Origin: Vibrio sp. CAU 1672
Lineage (GTDB): Bacteria > Pseudomonadota > Gammaproteobacteria > Enterobacterales > Vibrionaceae
DNA: 64,000 bases
Assembly: GCF_029223195.1 (NCBI RefSeq)
Contig: NZ_JARHUF010000018.1
Span: 1-64,000, forward strand
Direction of reading: 5' to 3'
Made by a program: the position numbers and the translations under genes. The first letter of the stretch is position 1; every line of letters starts with the position of its first letter. Below are positions 11,023 through 25,114 of this stretch, piece by piece. The notes beneath the pieces were generated by a model, which searched no databases, was not told where the DNA came from, and saw nothing but the letters and a program-made list of their open reading frames with translations.

Positions 11023-11267
11023 GAGTGAAAGCCAGCGAAAACTCCCTTTTAGGAAAAATTCAGCAGATAACGCGGTAAAAATTCATTAAAGGAGAAAATT
11101 GCCCACGAATTAATCAAGATTAGCTCTACTCCCATGCGCAATATCTGGGTATACTTGATTGTTATTTTATTCAACCGTAATTACTTTGAATCACCATTGT
11201 TGAGGTAAGAAAACCCAACAAAAGAGACGAATTCATTAGTAATAAGAGAATCGCGCGAACCTGACTT

Positions 11268-12188
11268 ATGCAAAAATACGATATCAAAACCTTCCAGGGA
11301 ATGATCCTCGCGCTGCAGGATTATTGGGCTCAAAATGGTTGTACCATTGTTCAACCGCTAGATATGGAAGTAGGTGCGGGTACCTCTCACCCAATGACAT
11401 GTCTAAGAGCGCTTGGCCCAGAGCCAATGTCGACAGCTTACGTACAACCTTCACGTCGTCCTACCGATGGTCGTTACGGTGAAAACCCTAACCGTCTTCA
11501 GCACTACTACCAATTCCAGGTGGCGCTAAAACCATCGCCAGACAATATTCAAGAGTTGTATCTTGGCTCCCTTGAAGTTCTTGGTATTGACCCCCTTGTA
11601 CACGACATCCGTTTCGTCGAAGACAACTGGGAAAACCCGACACTGGGCGCATGGGGTCTGGGCTGGGAAGTGTGGCTCAACGGCATGGAAGTGACTCAGT
11701 TCACTTACTTCCAGCAAGTTGGCGGCCTTGAGTGTAAACCGGTAACCGGTGAAATCACTTACGGTATCGAACGTCTGGCCATGTACATTCAGGAAGTAGA
11801 TTCTGTGTATGACCTGGTCTGGAACATCGCCCCAGACGGCAGCAAAGTCACTTACGGTGACATCTTCCACCAAAACGAAGTTGAGCAGTCAACTTACAAC
11901 TTTGAACATGCTGACGTTGAATTCCTATTCAGCTTCTTTGAGCAGTGTGAGAAAGAGTGTCAAGAGCTGCTTCAGCTTGAAAAACCTCTCCCTCTACCAG
12001 CTTACGAGCGCATCCTGAAAGCTGGTCACGCCTTCAACCTACTAGACGCACGTAAAGCGATCTCAGTAACCGAGCGTCAACGCTATATCCTGCGCATCCG
12101 CAACCTGACCAAGTCAGTCGCAGAAGCATACTACGCATCGCGTGAAGCTCTAGGCTTCCCAATGTGTAAAAAAGAAGAAAACGCGTAA
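11268..12188 (+). CDS. glyQ: glycyl-tRNA synthetase alpha subunit
   Basis: Catalytic subunit of the bacterial alpha2beta2 class II glycyl-tRNA synthetase, activating glycine with ATP. The 306-residue protein is highly conserved ([17 protein letters not shown] at the N terminus; [20 protein letters not shown]; class II motif 3 region [11 protein letters not shown]). It is followed 14 bp later by glyS, forming the usual two-gene operon. Confidence 0.98.
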   Translation: MQKYDIKTFQGMILALQDYWAQNGCTIVQPLDMEVGAGTSHPMTCLRALGPEPMSTAYVQPSRRPTDGRYGENPNRLQHYYQFQVALKPSPDNIQELYLGSLEVLGIDPLVHDIRFVEDNWENPTLGAWGLGWEVWLNGMEVTQFTYFQQVGGLECKPVTGEITYGIERLAMYIQEVDSVYDLVWNIAPDGSKVTYGDIFHQNEVEQSTYNFEHADVEFLFSFFEQCEKECQELLQLEKPLPLPAYERILKAGHAFNLLDARKAISVTERQRYILRIRNLTKSVAEAYYASREALGFPMCKKEENA

Positions 12189-12202
12189 GGGGAAGATCTA
12201 AC

Positions 12203-14269
12203 ATGGCAAAAGAATTTCTAATCGAGCTGGGTACCGAAGAGCTACCACCAACGCAACTTCGTACTCTGGCTGAAGCATTCGCAGCAAACTTTGAAGCCGA
12301 ACTAAAAAGCGCCGAGCTTGCTCACGAGGGCGTAAAATGGTTCGCGGCACCTCGCCGTCTGGCACTGAAAGTCGCCGCCCTGGCAGAAAGCCAGGCAGAC
12401 AAAATTGTTGAAAAGCGTGGTCCTGCCGTTTCTGCCGCCTTTGACGCCGAAGGTAACCCAACTAAAGCGGCTCAGGGCTGGGCTCGTGGTTGTGGCATCA
12501 CTGTTGACCAGGCAGAGCGCATGGTGACAGACAAAGGTGAATGGCTGCTGTTCAAACAAGAAGTGAAAGGCAAACCAACCAGTGAAATCGTGGTGGAACT
12601 GGCAGCCAAAGCACTGGCTCACCTGCCTATCGCCAAACCAATGCGCTGGGGTAACAAAACCACTCAGTTTATCCGTCCGGTTAAGACGCTAACCATGCTA
12701 ATGGGCAGCGACCTGATCGAAGGTGAGATCCTTGGCGTCGCGTCAGGCCGCACGATCCGTGGTCACCGCTTCATGGGTGAGCAAGAGTTCACTATCGATT
12801 CTGCTGAGCAATACCCTGCGCTCCTGGAAGAACGCGGTAAAGTCATGGCCGATTACGAAGCGCGTAAAGCCATCATCCTGGCTGACGCACAAAAAGCGGC
12901 CGCAGCCGTTGGCGGTATCGCTGACCTGGAAGATGACCTGGTAGAAGAAGTAACGTCTCTGGTTGAATGGCCAGTCGTGCTAACCGCGAAGTTCGAAGAA
13001 GAGTTCCTGAAAGTACCGTCTGAAGCCTTGGTTTACACCATGAAGGGTGACCAAAAGTACTTCCCTGTCTATGACGAAAACAAGAAGCTACTACCTAACT
13101 TCATCTTCGTATCAAACATCGAATCAAAAGAACCTCGCTATGTAATCGAAGGTAACGAGAAAGTGGTTCGTCCACGCCTTGCTGACGCAGAATTCTTCTT
13201 CAACACCGACCGTAAGCGCCCGCTTATCGACCGTCTGCCTGAACTAGAATCAGCGATCTTCCAGAAGCAACTGGGTACGATCAAAGACAAGACAGACCGT
13301 ATTGCAGCTCTGGCGGGTTACATCGCCAAGCAAATCGGTGCGGATGTCGAAAAATCAACCCGCGCGGGCTTGCTGGCCAAATGTGATCTGATGACCTCAA
13401 TGGTATTCGAATTTACCGATACCCAGGGTGTGATGGGCATGCACTACGCTCGCCATGACGGGGAAGATGAGGAAGTTGCGGTTGCGCTTAACGAGCAGTA
13501 CATGCCACGTTTTTCTGGTGATAACCTACCAAACCAAGGTGTGTCTGCAGCAGTGGCAATGGCTGACAAACTGGATACCATTGTGGGTATCTTCGGTATT
13601 GGCCAGGCGCCGAAAGGCAGTGACCCATTTGCACTGCGCCGCGCCTCTTTAGGTGTGCTGCGTATCATCGTCGAGTACGGCTACCAACTGGATCTGGTCG
13701 ATCTGGTCCGCGAAGCAAAAATGCTGTTTGGCGGCAAGCTGACCAACGACAACGTTGAGCAGGACGTGATTGATTTCATGCTGGGTCGTTTCCGCGCCTG
13801 GTATCAAGACGAAGGCTTCAGTGTCGACATTATTCAGGCGGTACTGGCACGTCATCCGACCAAGCCGGCTGATTTCGACCAACGTGTTAAAGCCGTATCC
13901 CACTTCCGCGGGCTGGAAGCCGCAGAAGCACTGGCTGCCGCAAACAAGCGTGTGGGTAACATTCTGGCGAAATTCGACGGTGAACTGGCGGCAGATATTG
14001 ATCTGGCACTGCTGCAAGAAGACGCGGAAAAAGCCCTGGCGGAAAGCGTTGAAGTGATGACCGAAGCGCTTGAACCAGCCTTTGCTACCGGTAACTACCA
14101 GGAAGCCCTGAGCAAACTGGCTGATCTGCGTGAGCCTGTGGATGCGTTCTTCGACAACGTGATGGTAATGGCAGACGACGAAGCACTGAAGCACAACCGT
14201 CTGACACTGCTTAACAACCTGCGTAACCTGTTCTTGCAGATTGCAGATATCTCTCTGTTACAGAAGTAA
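12203..14269 (+). CDS. glyS: glycyl-tRNA synthetase beta subunit
   Basis: Beta subunit required for tRNA-Gly recognition; it contains HD-like and C-terminal anticodon-binding-like regions. At 688 residues it matches the family. It begins [14 protein letters not shown], the conserved family start, and the SD GGGGAAG precedes the ATG. The [12 protein letters not shown] segment and [17 protein letters not shown] are also conserved. A hairpin terminator follows. Confidence 0.98.
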   Translation: MAKEFLIELGTEELPPTQLRTLAEAFAANFEAELKSAELAHEGVKWFAAPRRLALKVAALAESQADKIVEKRGPAVSAAFDAEGNPTKAAQGWARGCGITVDQAERMVTDKGEWLLFKQEVKGKPTSEIVVELAAKALAHLPIAKPMRWGNKTTQFIRPVKTLTMLMGSDLIEGEILGVASGRTIRGHRFMGEQEFTIDSAEQYPALLEERGKVMADYEARKAIILADAQKAAAAVGGIADLEDDLVEEVTSLVEWPVVLTAKFEEEFLKVPSEALVYTMKGDQKYFPVYDENKKLLPNFIFVSNIESKEPRYVIEGNEKVVRPRLADAEFFFNTDRKRPLIDRLPELESAIFQKQLGTIKDKTDRIAALAGYIAKQIGADVEKSTRAGLLAKCDLMTSMVFEFTDTQGVMGMHYARHDGEDEEVAVALNEQYMPRFSGDNLPNQGVSAAVAMADKLDTIVGIFGIGQAPKGSDPFALRRASLGVLRIIVEYGYQLDLVDLVREAKMLFGGKLTNDNVEQDVIDFMLGRFRAWYQDEGFSVDIIQAVLARHPTKPADFDQRVKAVSHFRGLEAAEALAAANKRVGNILAKFDGELAADIDLALLQEDAEKALAESVEVMTEALEPAFATGNYQEALSKLADLREPVDAFFDNVMVMADDEALKHNRLTLLNNLRNLFLQIADISLLQK

Positions 14270-14291
14270 TCATTGCCACAAAATCATGATC

Positions 14292-14317
14292 AAAGGGAAG
14301 CTCAGTCTTCCCTTTTT
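14292..14317 (+). terminator. terminator after glyQS
   Basis: AAAGGGAAG CTCAGT CTTCCCTTT followed by TT, 23 bp after the glyS stop. Confidence 0.78.
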
Positions 14318-14473
14318 GTTATCAGCCATATCAATAAACGGACATCAAGTTATGGGTTTTGTGAACGAGGTAGTCATTTGTAGGGGGAGAAAGCGCAAAC
14401 TTGGTGGAATAGTACTCGGACTGTAGAGCCCTGTATTTGCTATAACGTGGCAGTTGATTCGGGGAAGGACACT

Positions 14474-16558
14474 ATGAAAAAAACCATTCTTGCACTCTCT
14501 ATCGGTGTACTCAGCGCCTGTAGCCAAACTCCAGACAATGCCCTGCTGTTGAGTATCGGTGATGATCATGTGGTATTTGAGGAAAACGCCCAAGGTTTAC
14601 TGGTGGCAGACCAAACGTTAGACAAAGGCAGCTACACCTTTACTATCGCCGACAGTAAACAAACCTGTGGCAGCAGCTTTGCACTGGCAGAAGAAAGCCG
14701 GATAAAATTTAACAAGCCACTGAAGATGGACAGCTGTGCAACGGACGCCGAGATGCCGCTGCGCATTTTTAAAGCCAATACCTACCAGTTTACCCTGAAC
14801 CCGGCCACCAGTGAGCTGACGGTTAAGATCAAACCTAAGCAGAGCCAGGACGTTACCTACTCTTGCCCTGTCGCCAGCGAGACGCCCAAAACCATCAGTG
14901 TGGCACAAACCTTTACTGATGGCACGGTTATTCGCGATGCCTTAACCGGACAGGAAACCACAGTAACAAACGGCAGCGTCACCCTACAACCTGGGCCAAT
15001 GAGCCAGGGCCTGCTGTTGCTAGAAGCTGTCGAGCAGCAAGCAGATAAACCATTCAGCTGGGATAACGCGACGGTTTACTTCGTCATGACCGACCGTTTC
15101 TACAACGGCAACCCGGACAACGACAACAGCTATGGCCGCAGCAAGGACGGCAAGTACGAGATCGGCACCTTCCACGGTGGCGACTTAGCCGGCCTGACCC
15201 AAAAGCTCGATTACATCGAATCGCTGGGGGTTAACGCCATCTGGATCACCTCCCCACTGGAACAAATCCACGGCTGGGTCGGCGGTGGTGACAAGGGCGA
15301 TTTCAAACACTACGGTTACCATGGTTACTACCACCAGGACTGGACCCAGCTCGATGCCAACATGGGTACTGAAGACGAACTGAGAGCCTTCATCGATACC
15401 GCACACAAGAAAGGTATTCGCGTAATTTGGGATGTGGTGATGAACCACACCGGCTACGCCACATTGGCAGACATGCAGGAATTCGGTTTTGGTCAGCTTT
15501 ACCTTGATGACCAAGAAGCCAAAGAAGTCCTCGGTAAGAAATGGACCGACTGGCAGCCTAAATCTGGTCAAAGCTGGCACAGCTTTAATGATTACATCAA
15601 GTACGGTGACAGCGCCGCGTGGGAAAAATGGTGGGGTAAAGATTGGATCCGTACTGACATCGGCGATTACGACGCACCGGGCTATAATGACATTACCATG
15701 TCGCTCAACTACCTGCCGGATCTGAAAACCGAATCGAGCCAGAAAACCGGGTTGCCGAACTTCTTCCACAATAAAGACACTCAAGCCCAGGATGAGTTAA
15801 AAACGCCGCGTGAACACCTGATCACCTGGTTATCCGACTGGGTGCGCGATTACGGCATTGACGGTTTCCGTGTCGATACCGCCAAACACGTTGAAATGGA
15901 GGCGTGGGCAGAGCTGAAAGCCAGCACCACAAAAGCCCTTGCCGAGTGGAAGCAAAACAACCCGGATAAAGCGCTGGATGACTTACCATTCTGGATGACT
16001 GGCGAAGTGTGGGCACACAGCGTGGTCAAAAGCCCATATTTCGATAACGGCTTCGATTCGATCATCAACTTCGAGTTCCAATCTGACGTAGCACCAAAAG
16101 CACTGAAGTGCTTTGCCAAGCTCGACAGCGACTACCAGCGTTACGCTGAGCGAATTAACAGTGATCCGGAGTTCAACGTGTTGAGCTACCTCTCCTCACA
16201 CGATACGTCACTATTCTGGGCAGCTCGTAGCCGCAGCTTTGATGATCAGGCCCGTGCCGCTAATGCGCTGATGCTGGCACCGGGTAGCGTGCAAATCTAT
16301 TACGGTGATGAAGTTGCTCGCGACTTTGGTACGACCGGTTCCGATCCGACCCAAGGCACCCGCTCAGATATGCCATGGGAAAAAATCCAGGGCGAACGGG
16401 AAGACCTGCTGCAACACTGGCAAAAACTGGGCGATTTCCGCAAGCGCCATCCGGCAGTCGCACAAGGCAAACACATTACCCGCCATCAGGAAGGTTACTA
16501 TGCGTTTGAACGCCAATACCAGGACGATAAAGTCCTGATCGTGTACAGCGGGGAATAG
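14474..16558 (+). CDS. lipoprotein alpha-amylase (GH13, MalS-like)
   Basis: A secreted GH13 alpha-amylase for maltodextrin/starch hydrolysis. The N terminus is a lipoprotein signal, KKTILALSIGVLSAC, with lipobox LSAC and lipidated Cys16. A beta-rich domain covers about residues 17-200, followed by the TIM barrel (TVYFVMTDRFYNGN). Catalytic motifs: DGFRVDTAKH (nucleophile Asp), GEVWAHSVV (acid/base Glu) and SYLSSHDTS. I start at 14474 because GGGGAAGGA precedes it and the lipobox then falls at the right distance. Resembles E. coli MalS (676 aa), but with a lipid anchor. Monocistronic. Confidence 0.85.
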   Translation: MKKTILALSIGVLSACSQTPDNALLLSIGDDHVVFEENAQGLLVADQTLDKGSYTFTIADSKQTCGSSFALAEESRIKFNKPLKMDSCATDAEMPLRIFKANTYQFTLNPATSELTVKIKPKQSQDVTYSCPVASETPKTISVAQTFTDGTVIRDALTGQETTVTNGSVTLQPGPMSQGLLLLEAVEQQADKPFSWDNATVYFVMTDRFYNGNPDNDNSYGRSKDGKYEIGTFHGGDLAGLTQKLDYIESLGVNAIWITSPLEQIHGWVGGGDKGDFKHYGYHGYYHQDWTQLDANMGTEDELRAFIDTAHKKGIRVIWDVVMNHTGYATLADMQEFGFGQLYLDDQEAKEVLGKKWTDWQPKSGQSWHSFNDYIKYGDSAAWEKWWGKDWIRTDIGDYDAPGYNDITMSLNYLPDLKTESSQKTGLPNFFHNKDTQAQDELKTPREHLITWLSDWVRDYGIDGFRVDTAKHVEMEAWAELKASTTKALAEWKQNNPDKALDDLPFWMTGEVWAHSVVKSPYFDNGFDSIINFEFQSDVAPKALKCFAKLDSDYQRYAERINSDPEFNVLSYLSSHDTSLFWAARSRSFDDQARAANALMLAPGSVQIYYGDEVARDFGTTGSDPTQGTRSDMPWEKIQGEREDLLQHWQKLGDFRKRHPAVAQGKHITRHQEGYYAFERQYQDDKVLIVYSGE

Positions 16559-16589
16559 CAGCACCACGGCTACACCCCATTCCAGACGA

Positions 16590-16616
16590 AAAGGGAGGCC
16601 AATGGTCTCCCTTTGC
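16590..16616 (+). terminator. terminator after the alpha-amylase
   Basis: AAAGGGAG GCCAATGGT CTCCCTTT followed by GC, 31 bp after the stop. The T-tract is short. The rest of the gap to 16841 shows no gene. Confidence 0.6.
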
Positions 16617-16841
16617 TGTTGCATGCTAGCGGACAGCCAAGGCCATGAACAGTCTGGCCGTTATTCCCCTGAGCCATCGACTATCTTTTCAACAACTTAT
16701 TCGCGACTTTTTTCTTCTTCGAGCAAATTCACACTTTGCGTTACTCAAACATTGAGGTAAGGTCAAAGAACGCGCTATGCGCTGGCACACTTTCAGCAGC
16801 CCACAAGTAAAGTAATCACAATGAATTAGGTATAACGACAA

Positions 16842-18092
16842 ATGCAATTCTCTAAGTTTGGTGAAAAATTTAATCAGCACTCTGGTATCACACAATTAAT
16901 GGACGATCTTAATGATGGCCTGCGCACGCCTGGCGCCATCATGCTCGGCGGGGGTAACCCTGCAGCCATTCCAGCCATGCTCGAGTACTTTCACCAAGCC
17001 TGTGAAGAAATGCTGGCCAGCGGCGATCTGGTCGCGGCACTGACCAATTACGATGGCCCACAAGGTAAAGACGTATTCGTCAAAGCTCTGGCCCGGTTAT
17101 TCCGTGAAACTTATGGCTGGGAGATCAGCGAGAAGAATATTAGCCTGACCAACGGCAGCCAGAGTGGCTTTTTCTATCTGTTCAATCTGCTGGCGGGCAA
17201 GCAGCCCGATGGCACGCACAAAAAAATTCTGCTACCACTTGCTCCCGAATATATCGGTTATGGGGATGCTGGAGTCGATGACGACATTTTCGTTTCTTAC
17301 CATCCGGAAATTGAGTTACTCGACAATGGGATGTTTAAATACCATGTCGATTTTGAGCAGCTAAAAATTGATGACTCCATCGCGGCGATCTGTGCTTCAC
17401 GCCCAACCAATCCAACCGGCAACGTGTTAACCGATGATGAAATCCGTAAACTGGATCAGCTGGCACGTCAGCACAACATTCCGCTGATCATCGACAATGC
17501 GTACGGCCTGCCGTTCCCGAATATTATTTTTGAGGATGTGGCCCCCTTCTGGAATGAAAACACCATTCTGTGTATGAGCCTGTCAAAACTGGGCCTGCCG
17601 GGGGTACGTTGTGGGATTGTGATTGCCAGTGAGGCGATCACCCAGGCGCTATCCAACATGAATGGCATTATCAGCCTGGCGCCGGGCAGTGTCGGCCCGG
17701 CAATCGCTCACCATATCATTAGTCAGGGTGATCTGCTGAAACTCAGTTCAGAGGTAATTAAGCCGTTCTATCAGCAGAAGTCACAGCGCGCGGTCGACCT
17801 GCTGCAACAGGCGATCACCGATGAGCGATTCCGCATTCACAAACCAGAAGGCGCTATCTTCTTGTGGCTATGGTTTGATGAGCTGCCGATCACCACCATG
17901 GAGCTGTATCAGCGCCTGAAAGCGCGTGGCGTATTGATTGTTCCGGGTGAATACTTCTTTATCGGTCAAGAAGATGATTGGGAGCACGCCCATCAATGCC
18001 TGCGCATGAACTACGTTCAAGATGATCAGCGGATGCAACAAGGCATTGCGATAATCGCCGAAGAGGTTGCCAAGGCTTACCAGCAAGCCTGA
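16842..18092 (+). CDS. avtA: valine-pyruvate aminotransferase AvtA
   Basis: PLP-dependent fold-type I aminotransferase (alanine-valine transaminase). The 416-residue protein has the conserved N terminus SKFGEKFNQHSGITQLMDDL, the substrate loop CASRPTNPTGNVLTDDE, DNAYGLPFPNI, and the PLP lysine in SLSKLGLPGVRCG. It sits alone between the amylase and the convergent heat-shock gene; no SD stronger than a weak purine stretch is seen before the ATG. Confidence 0.95.
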   Translation: MQFSKFGEKFNQHSGITQLMDDLNDGLRTPGAIMLGGGNPAAIPAMLEYFHQACEEMLASGDLVAALTNYDGPQGKDVFVKALARLFRETYGWEISEKNISLTNGSQSGFFYLFNLLAGKQPDGTHKKILLPLAPEYIGYGDAGVDDDIFVSYHPEIELLDNGMFKYHVDFEQLKIDDSIAAICASRPTNPTGNVLTDDEIRKLDQLARQHNIPLIIDNAYGLPFPNIIFEDVAPFWNENTILCMSLSKLGLPGVRCGIVIASEAITQALSNMNGIISLAPGSVGPAIAHHIISQGDLLKLSSEVIKPFYQQKSQRAVDLLQQAITDERFRIHKPEGAIFLWLWFDELPITTMELYQRLKARGVLIVPGEYFFIGQEDDWEHAHQCLRMNYVQDDQRMQQGIAIIAEEVAKAYQQA

Positions 18093-18106
18093 CCATCAAC
18101 CACAAA

Positions 18107-18129
18107 AAAGAGCGCCTTAGGCGCTCTTT
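18107..18129. terminator. bidirectional terminator, avtA / hsp20
   Basis: AAAGAGCGCC TTA GGCGCTCTTT is a perfect 10-bp stem with A-run and T-run flanks, between the convergent genes. Confidence 0.82.
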
Positions 18130-18151
18130 CACTCTTTATTGTTGCTCGTGA

Positions 18152-18592
18152 TCACTTATTCTCAATCAGCTTACTGCCGTTAATCTCGATTTTCCGTGGC
18201 TGCATCGCTTCGGGAATTTCACGCTCCAGATCGATATGGAGCAAGCCATTTTCCATACTGGCACCAATCACTTTGACGTAATCCGCCAACTGGAATTTGC
18301 GTTCAAAGTCGCGTTCGGCAATCCCCTGGTAAACGTAACTCTTGCCTTCATCGGCTTTGCGCTCACCTTTGACGATCAGGGTATTTTCTTTCTGGGTCAG
18401 ATCCAACTGCTCTTCAGCAAAACCCGCCACAGCCATTGTAATGCGGTAATGGTTGTCGTCCTGCTGCTCGATGTTGTACGGAGGGTAACCACCGGAGCTA
18501 TTCTTCGCTGCCGATGTTTCCATCATATTAAACAGACGATCAAAGCCGATTGCGTTGCGGTATAAAGGAGTGAAATCTACAGTTCTCATCAT
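18152..18592 (-). CDS. ibpA: Hsp20 small heat-shock chaperone (IbpA type)
   Basis: ATP-independent holdase that binds unfolding proteins and hands them to DnaK/ClpB. The 146-residue protein has an alpha-crystallin core ([23 protein letters not shown] ... [30 protein letters not shown]) and starts [21 protein letters not shown], as in enterobacterial IbpA. The first of two adjacent ATGs (18592) is 5 nt from AGAGG. The upstream RNA forms a ROSE-like thermometer and a possible sigma-32 promoter lies further up. The symbol follows family resemblance; it could equally be called ibp/hspA. Confidence 0.92.
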   Translation of the reverse strand: MMRTVDFTPLYRNAIGFDRLFNMMETSAAKNSSGGYPPYNIEQQDDNHYRITMAVAGFAEEQLDLTQKENTLIVKGERKADEGKSYVYQGIAERDFERKFQLADYVKVIGASMENGLLHIDLEREIPEAMQPRKIEINGSKLIENK

Positions 18593-18593
18593 G

Positions 18594-18662
18594 CTATCCT
18601 CTTTGTAAGCAATAGTCTTAGCCGTGAGTTTCCCAAGAAGCGTATCTCTTCGGCGGCTAAGT
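18594..18662 (-). promoter_or_regulatory. ROSE-like RNA thermometer in the hsp20 5' leader
   Basis: Read on the minus strand, CTATTGCTT (18615-18607) pairs with GAGGATAG (18601-18594), burying the SD. The TTGCT opposite AGGA with an unpaired or mismatched G is the hallmark of ROSE elements. Upstream, TTAGCCG (18661-18655) pairs with CGGCTAA to make a second stem. Melting at heat-shock temperature would free the SD. Confidence 0.8.
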
Positions 18663-18700
18663 GATTCAACGACCATTCCACAGGCGACAGACTCAGGGAC

Positions 18701-18724
18701 ATGGGATTGAATTCAGGTTTTAAG
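18701..18724 (-). promoter_or_regulatory. possible sigma-32 promoter for hsp20
   Basis: On the minus strand CTTAAAA (18724-18718), 12 bp, then CCCAT (18705-18701) in the context TCCCATGT, a fair match to the RpoH pattern CTTGAAA-N(11-16)-CCCCATnT. The distance to the thermometer leader is sensible. The remaining bases to 18905 show no further feature. Confidence 0.5.
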
Positions 18725-18907
18725 TGTGTGCTGCCAAAGCCATCCTCAAAAGAGCGATGCTTCTGATCAGCGATTTCAGAGGTGCTGTTCTTCTAGTCTC
18801 TAGCAAGTCAGTCATCCTCTTCATAACTAGATATAAGGACAGGGAAAAGACCTTTCAAGGCAACGGTAGTAATTTTTTGCCGATTTTATTTTTCGATAAA
18901 TTTAAAA

Positions 18908-18942
18908 CAAAAAAACACCGCTACTGGTAGCGGTGTTTTTAT
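18908..18942. terminator. terminator after gyrB
   Basis: AACACCGCTAC TGGT / GTAGCGGTGTT stem, with A-run and T-run flanks, 20 bp beyond the gyrB stop on the minus strand; it could act in both directions. Confidence 0.82.
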
Positions 18943-18960
18943 CAACTATTACGCGAAAAC

Positions 18961-22471
<3,511 letters not shown>

Positions 22472-22480
22472 TCAGATGAC

Positions 22481-23581
22481 TTACAAGCGAATCGGCATCA
22501 CCACATACATGGCACTGTCATCATCGGCGTTTTCAATCAACGCACTGGCGTTGGCATCGGACATCGATACCCGCACCTTATCACACCGCAGCGTATTGAG
22601 CACATCAAGCACATAGCTGACGTTGAAGCCGATTTCGATCGCATCACCTTCAAAAGTCACGTCCAGCATCTCTTCCGCTTCTTCCTGCTCTGGGTTATTG
22701 GCGGTAATGCGCATTTCGCCACCAGCCAGATTGACCCGTACACCACGGAATTTTTCATTAGAAAGAATTGCCGCGCGTGAAAAAGCCTGGCGCAGTTCAT
22801 CACAGCTGGCTTCTAATGTTTTATTGGTACTTTGCGGCAGTACGCGGCGATAATCAGGGAAACGGCCATCCACCAGCTTGGAAGTAAAGGTGAAGTTGTT
22901 TACTTCAGCACGCACGTTTGAGCTGCCGATTTGCAGTACCACAGGCTGCTCTGGTGCATCCATCAGTTTAACCAGCTCGTGCACCCCCTTACGTGGCACA
23001 ATGATTTGCTTTTGCGCAAACTCGGCACCCAGTTGGGTTTGCGATACCGCCATTCGATGCCCGTCGGTCGCCACGCTGCGTAGCGTAGTAGCATCGATTT
23101 CAAACAACATGCCATTGAGGTAGTAACGAACGTCTTGGTTCGCCATTGAGAACTGGGTTTTTTCGATCAGCGTACGCAGATCTGCCTGGCTCAATGACAC
23201 TTCTACGTCACTTTGCCAGTCTTCGATATTCGGGAAGTCATTAGCAGGAAGCGTAGCCAGTGAGAAGCGGCTGCGGCCAGAACGCACCTGAACGCGATCG
23301 CCTTCTAATACAAAAGTGATGATCGCATCATCCGGCAAGCCACGGCAGATATCGAGAAACTTACGCGAAGGAACGGTAATGCTGCCCGTTTCACAATCCC
23401 CTTCCAGCGTCACTTTACTCACCAACTCCACTTCCAAATCGGTCGCGGTCATCGATAACACGTTCTCTTCGACTTTGATCAGTAAGTTGCCCAAAATCGG
23501 CAGAGTCGGCCGGCCCCCCAGGGCGCCGGATACCTGTTGCAGAGGTTTGATTAAATGACTACGTTCAATGGTAAATTTCAT
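22481..23581 (-). CDS. dnaN: DNA polymerase III beta sliding clamp
   Basis: Ring-shaped processivity clamp, a dimer of three-domain monomers. It begins MKFTIERSHLIKPLQQVSGALGGRPTLPILGN (conserved, split here for length) and ends in the ...YVVMPIRL tail typical of DnaN. Length 366 is exact for the family. It also serves RIDA (Hda-mediated DnaA-ATP hydrolysis). Follows dnaA by 63 bp. Confidence 0.98.
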   Translation of the reverse strand: MKFTIERSHLIKPLQQVSGALGGRPTLPILGNLLIKVEENVLSMTATDLEVELVSKVTLEGDCETGSITVPSRKFLDICRGLPDDAIITFVLEGDRVQVRSGRSRFSLATLPANDFPNIEDWQSDVEVSLSQADLRTLIEKTQFSMANQDVRYYLNGMLFEIDATTLRSVATDGHRMAVSQTQLGAEFAQKQIIVPRKGVHELVKLMDAPEQPVVLQIGSSNVRAEVNNFTFTSKLVDGRFPDYRRVLPQSTNKTLEASCDELRQAFSRAAILSNEKFRGVRVNLAGGEMRITANNPEQEEAEEMLDVTFEGDAIEIGFNVSYVLDVLNTLRCDKVRVSMSDANASALIENADDDSAMYVVMPIRL

Positions 23582-23644
23582 GCTTGGCTCTTTACGCTGT
23601 CAGCTCAATAAATGATGTGCTTAGAATCCTGTCATTCTAACCGA

Positions 23645-25051
23645 TTACGACGACAGGGTGCGAATCAAGTTCGAGTAATCTTCTTTGATGTCGTGGCTTT
23701 CTTCACGTAACTGCTCAATCTTGCGACAAGCATGCAGTACTGTGGTGTGGTCACGGCCACCAAAGGCATCACCGATTTCCGGCAAGCTGTGGTTGGTGAG
23801 CTCTTTGGCCAACGCCATCGCCAGCTGACGAGGACGCGCAACCGAGCGTGAGCGACGCTTAGACAGCAGATCCGCCACTTTGATTTTGTAGTACTCCGCC
23901 ACCGTCTTTTGAATATTATCGATAGTCACCAGCTTCTCTTGTAGCGCCAGCAGGTCGCGCAGCGCTTCGCGGACAAAATCGATCGTGATCGGACGGCCGG
24001 TAAAGTTGGCGTTGGCGATAACGCGGTTCAGAGCACCTTCCAACTCACGCACATTGGAACGCAGGCGTTTGGCAATAAAAAACGCCACTTCGTCCGCCAG
24101 GTGGATCTGGTGATCCTCGGCCTTTTTCATCAAAATGGCCACGCGCGTTTCCAGCTCTGGTGGCTCGATCGCCACTGTCAGACCCCAACCGAAGCGGGAC
24201 TTAAGGCGATCTTCAACCCCGCTGATCTCTTTTGGATAACGATCTGAAGTAAGAATGATCTGTTGATTTCCTTCCAGCAGCGCGTTGAAGGTATGGAAGA
24301 ACTCTTCCTGTGAGCGTTCTTTGTTGGCAAAGAACTGGATGTCATCGATCAGCAGCGCATCAACACTGCGATAGTAACGTTTAAACTCTTCAATCGCATT
24401 GTTTTGCAGCGCTTTCACCATATCCTGAACAAACCGCTCAGAGTGCATGTACACCACTTTAGCGTTGGGATTGTTATCCACAATCGCGTTACCCACCGCA
24501 TGCAGCAAGTGAGTTTTACCCAGGCCGGTACCACCGTACAGGAACAGTGGGTTATAAGCTGCACCCGGGTTATCCGATACCTGTCGAGCGGCCGCCAGGC
24601 CCAGCTGGTTGGACTTACCTTCGACAAAGTTATTGAACTTGTGTTTTGGGTTGACGTTCGAGCGATGGTTGATGTTCGCAATCGCCTGAGCGTCGTCATC
24701 CCAGGTTTTGTGCACCGGCTTGCGTGCCTGCAGTTGTGCTGGCGCCGAAGATTCTGCCGCCACATCTGCCGGCGTGCGTGTCGGTGCCGGTTTGGGGGCG
24801 ACAACAGGGCGACTGCCCACTTCAAAGCGCAGGTTGGGGACATCATTACCGCAATATTCCTGCAATAAGCGGGTAATACTGTTGAGGTACTTGTCGCGAA
24901 CCCAGTCCAACACGAACCGGTTCGGAGCGAACAGAGTGAGCGTATTGTCATTGAGCTCCGCTTGTAACGGACGAACCCACATGCTGAATTCTGTAGCTGG
25001 TAGCTCTTCTTGAAGCTGCTGCAAACATTGCAACCAAAGCGAAGATGACAC
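23645..25051 (-). CDS. dnaA: chromosomal replication initiator DnaA
   Basis: AAA+ initiator that binds DnaA boxes and opens oriC. Domain I covers about residues 1-80, a linker (II) about 81-135, and the AAA+ domain III has Walker A GGTGLGKT (173-180) and Walker B LLIDD (233-237). Domain IV carries the DNA-binding signature [19 protein letters not shown] near the C terminus. 468 residues. The start is GTG, as in E. coli. The upstream region has DnaA boxes and many Dam sites, pointing to autoregulation. Oriented away from oriC, 7.2 kb distant. Confidence 0.98.
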   Translation of the reverse strand: MSSSLWLQCLQQLQEELPATEFSMWVRPLQAELNDNTLTLFAPNRFVLDWVRDKYLNSITRLLQEYCGNDVPNLRFEVGSRPVVAPKPAPTRTPADVAAESSAPAQLQARKPVHKTWDDDAQAIANINHRSNVNPKHKFNNFVEGKSNQLGLAAARQVSDNPGAAYNPLFLYGGTGLGKTHLLHAVGNAIVDNNPNAKVVYMHSERFVQDMVKALQNNAIEEFKRYYRSVDALLIDDIQFFANKERSQEEFFHTFNALLEGNQQIILTSDRYPKEISGVEDRLKSRFGWGLTVAIEPPELETRVAILMKKAEDHQIHLADEVAFFIAKRLRSNVRELEGALNRVIANANFTGRPITIDFVREALRDLLALQEKLVTIDNIQKTVAEYYKIKVADLLSKRRSRSVARPRQLAMALAKELTNHSLPEIGDAFGGRDHTTVLHACRKIEQLREESHDIKEDYSNLIRTLSS

Positions 25052-25114
25052 GGTGCCCCCACTGAGTATTTGAGTAATCGGAAAAGACTGGCAATTTTAC
25101 CTGTTGATAACCAA

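Noticed and set aside
13649..14194. 181-codon minus-strand ORF
   Set aside because: Antisense to glyS with no SD or recognisable domain.
15185..15784. 199-codon minus-strand ORF
   Set aside because: Antisense to the GH13 catalytic domain; a shadow ORF.
24415..25062. 215-codon minus-strand ORF in another frame of dnaA
   Set aside because: Low-complexity Arg/Thr/Cys-rich product typical of an out-of-frame reading.
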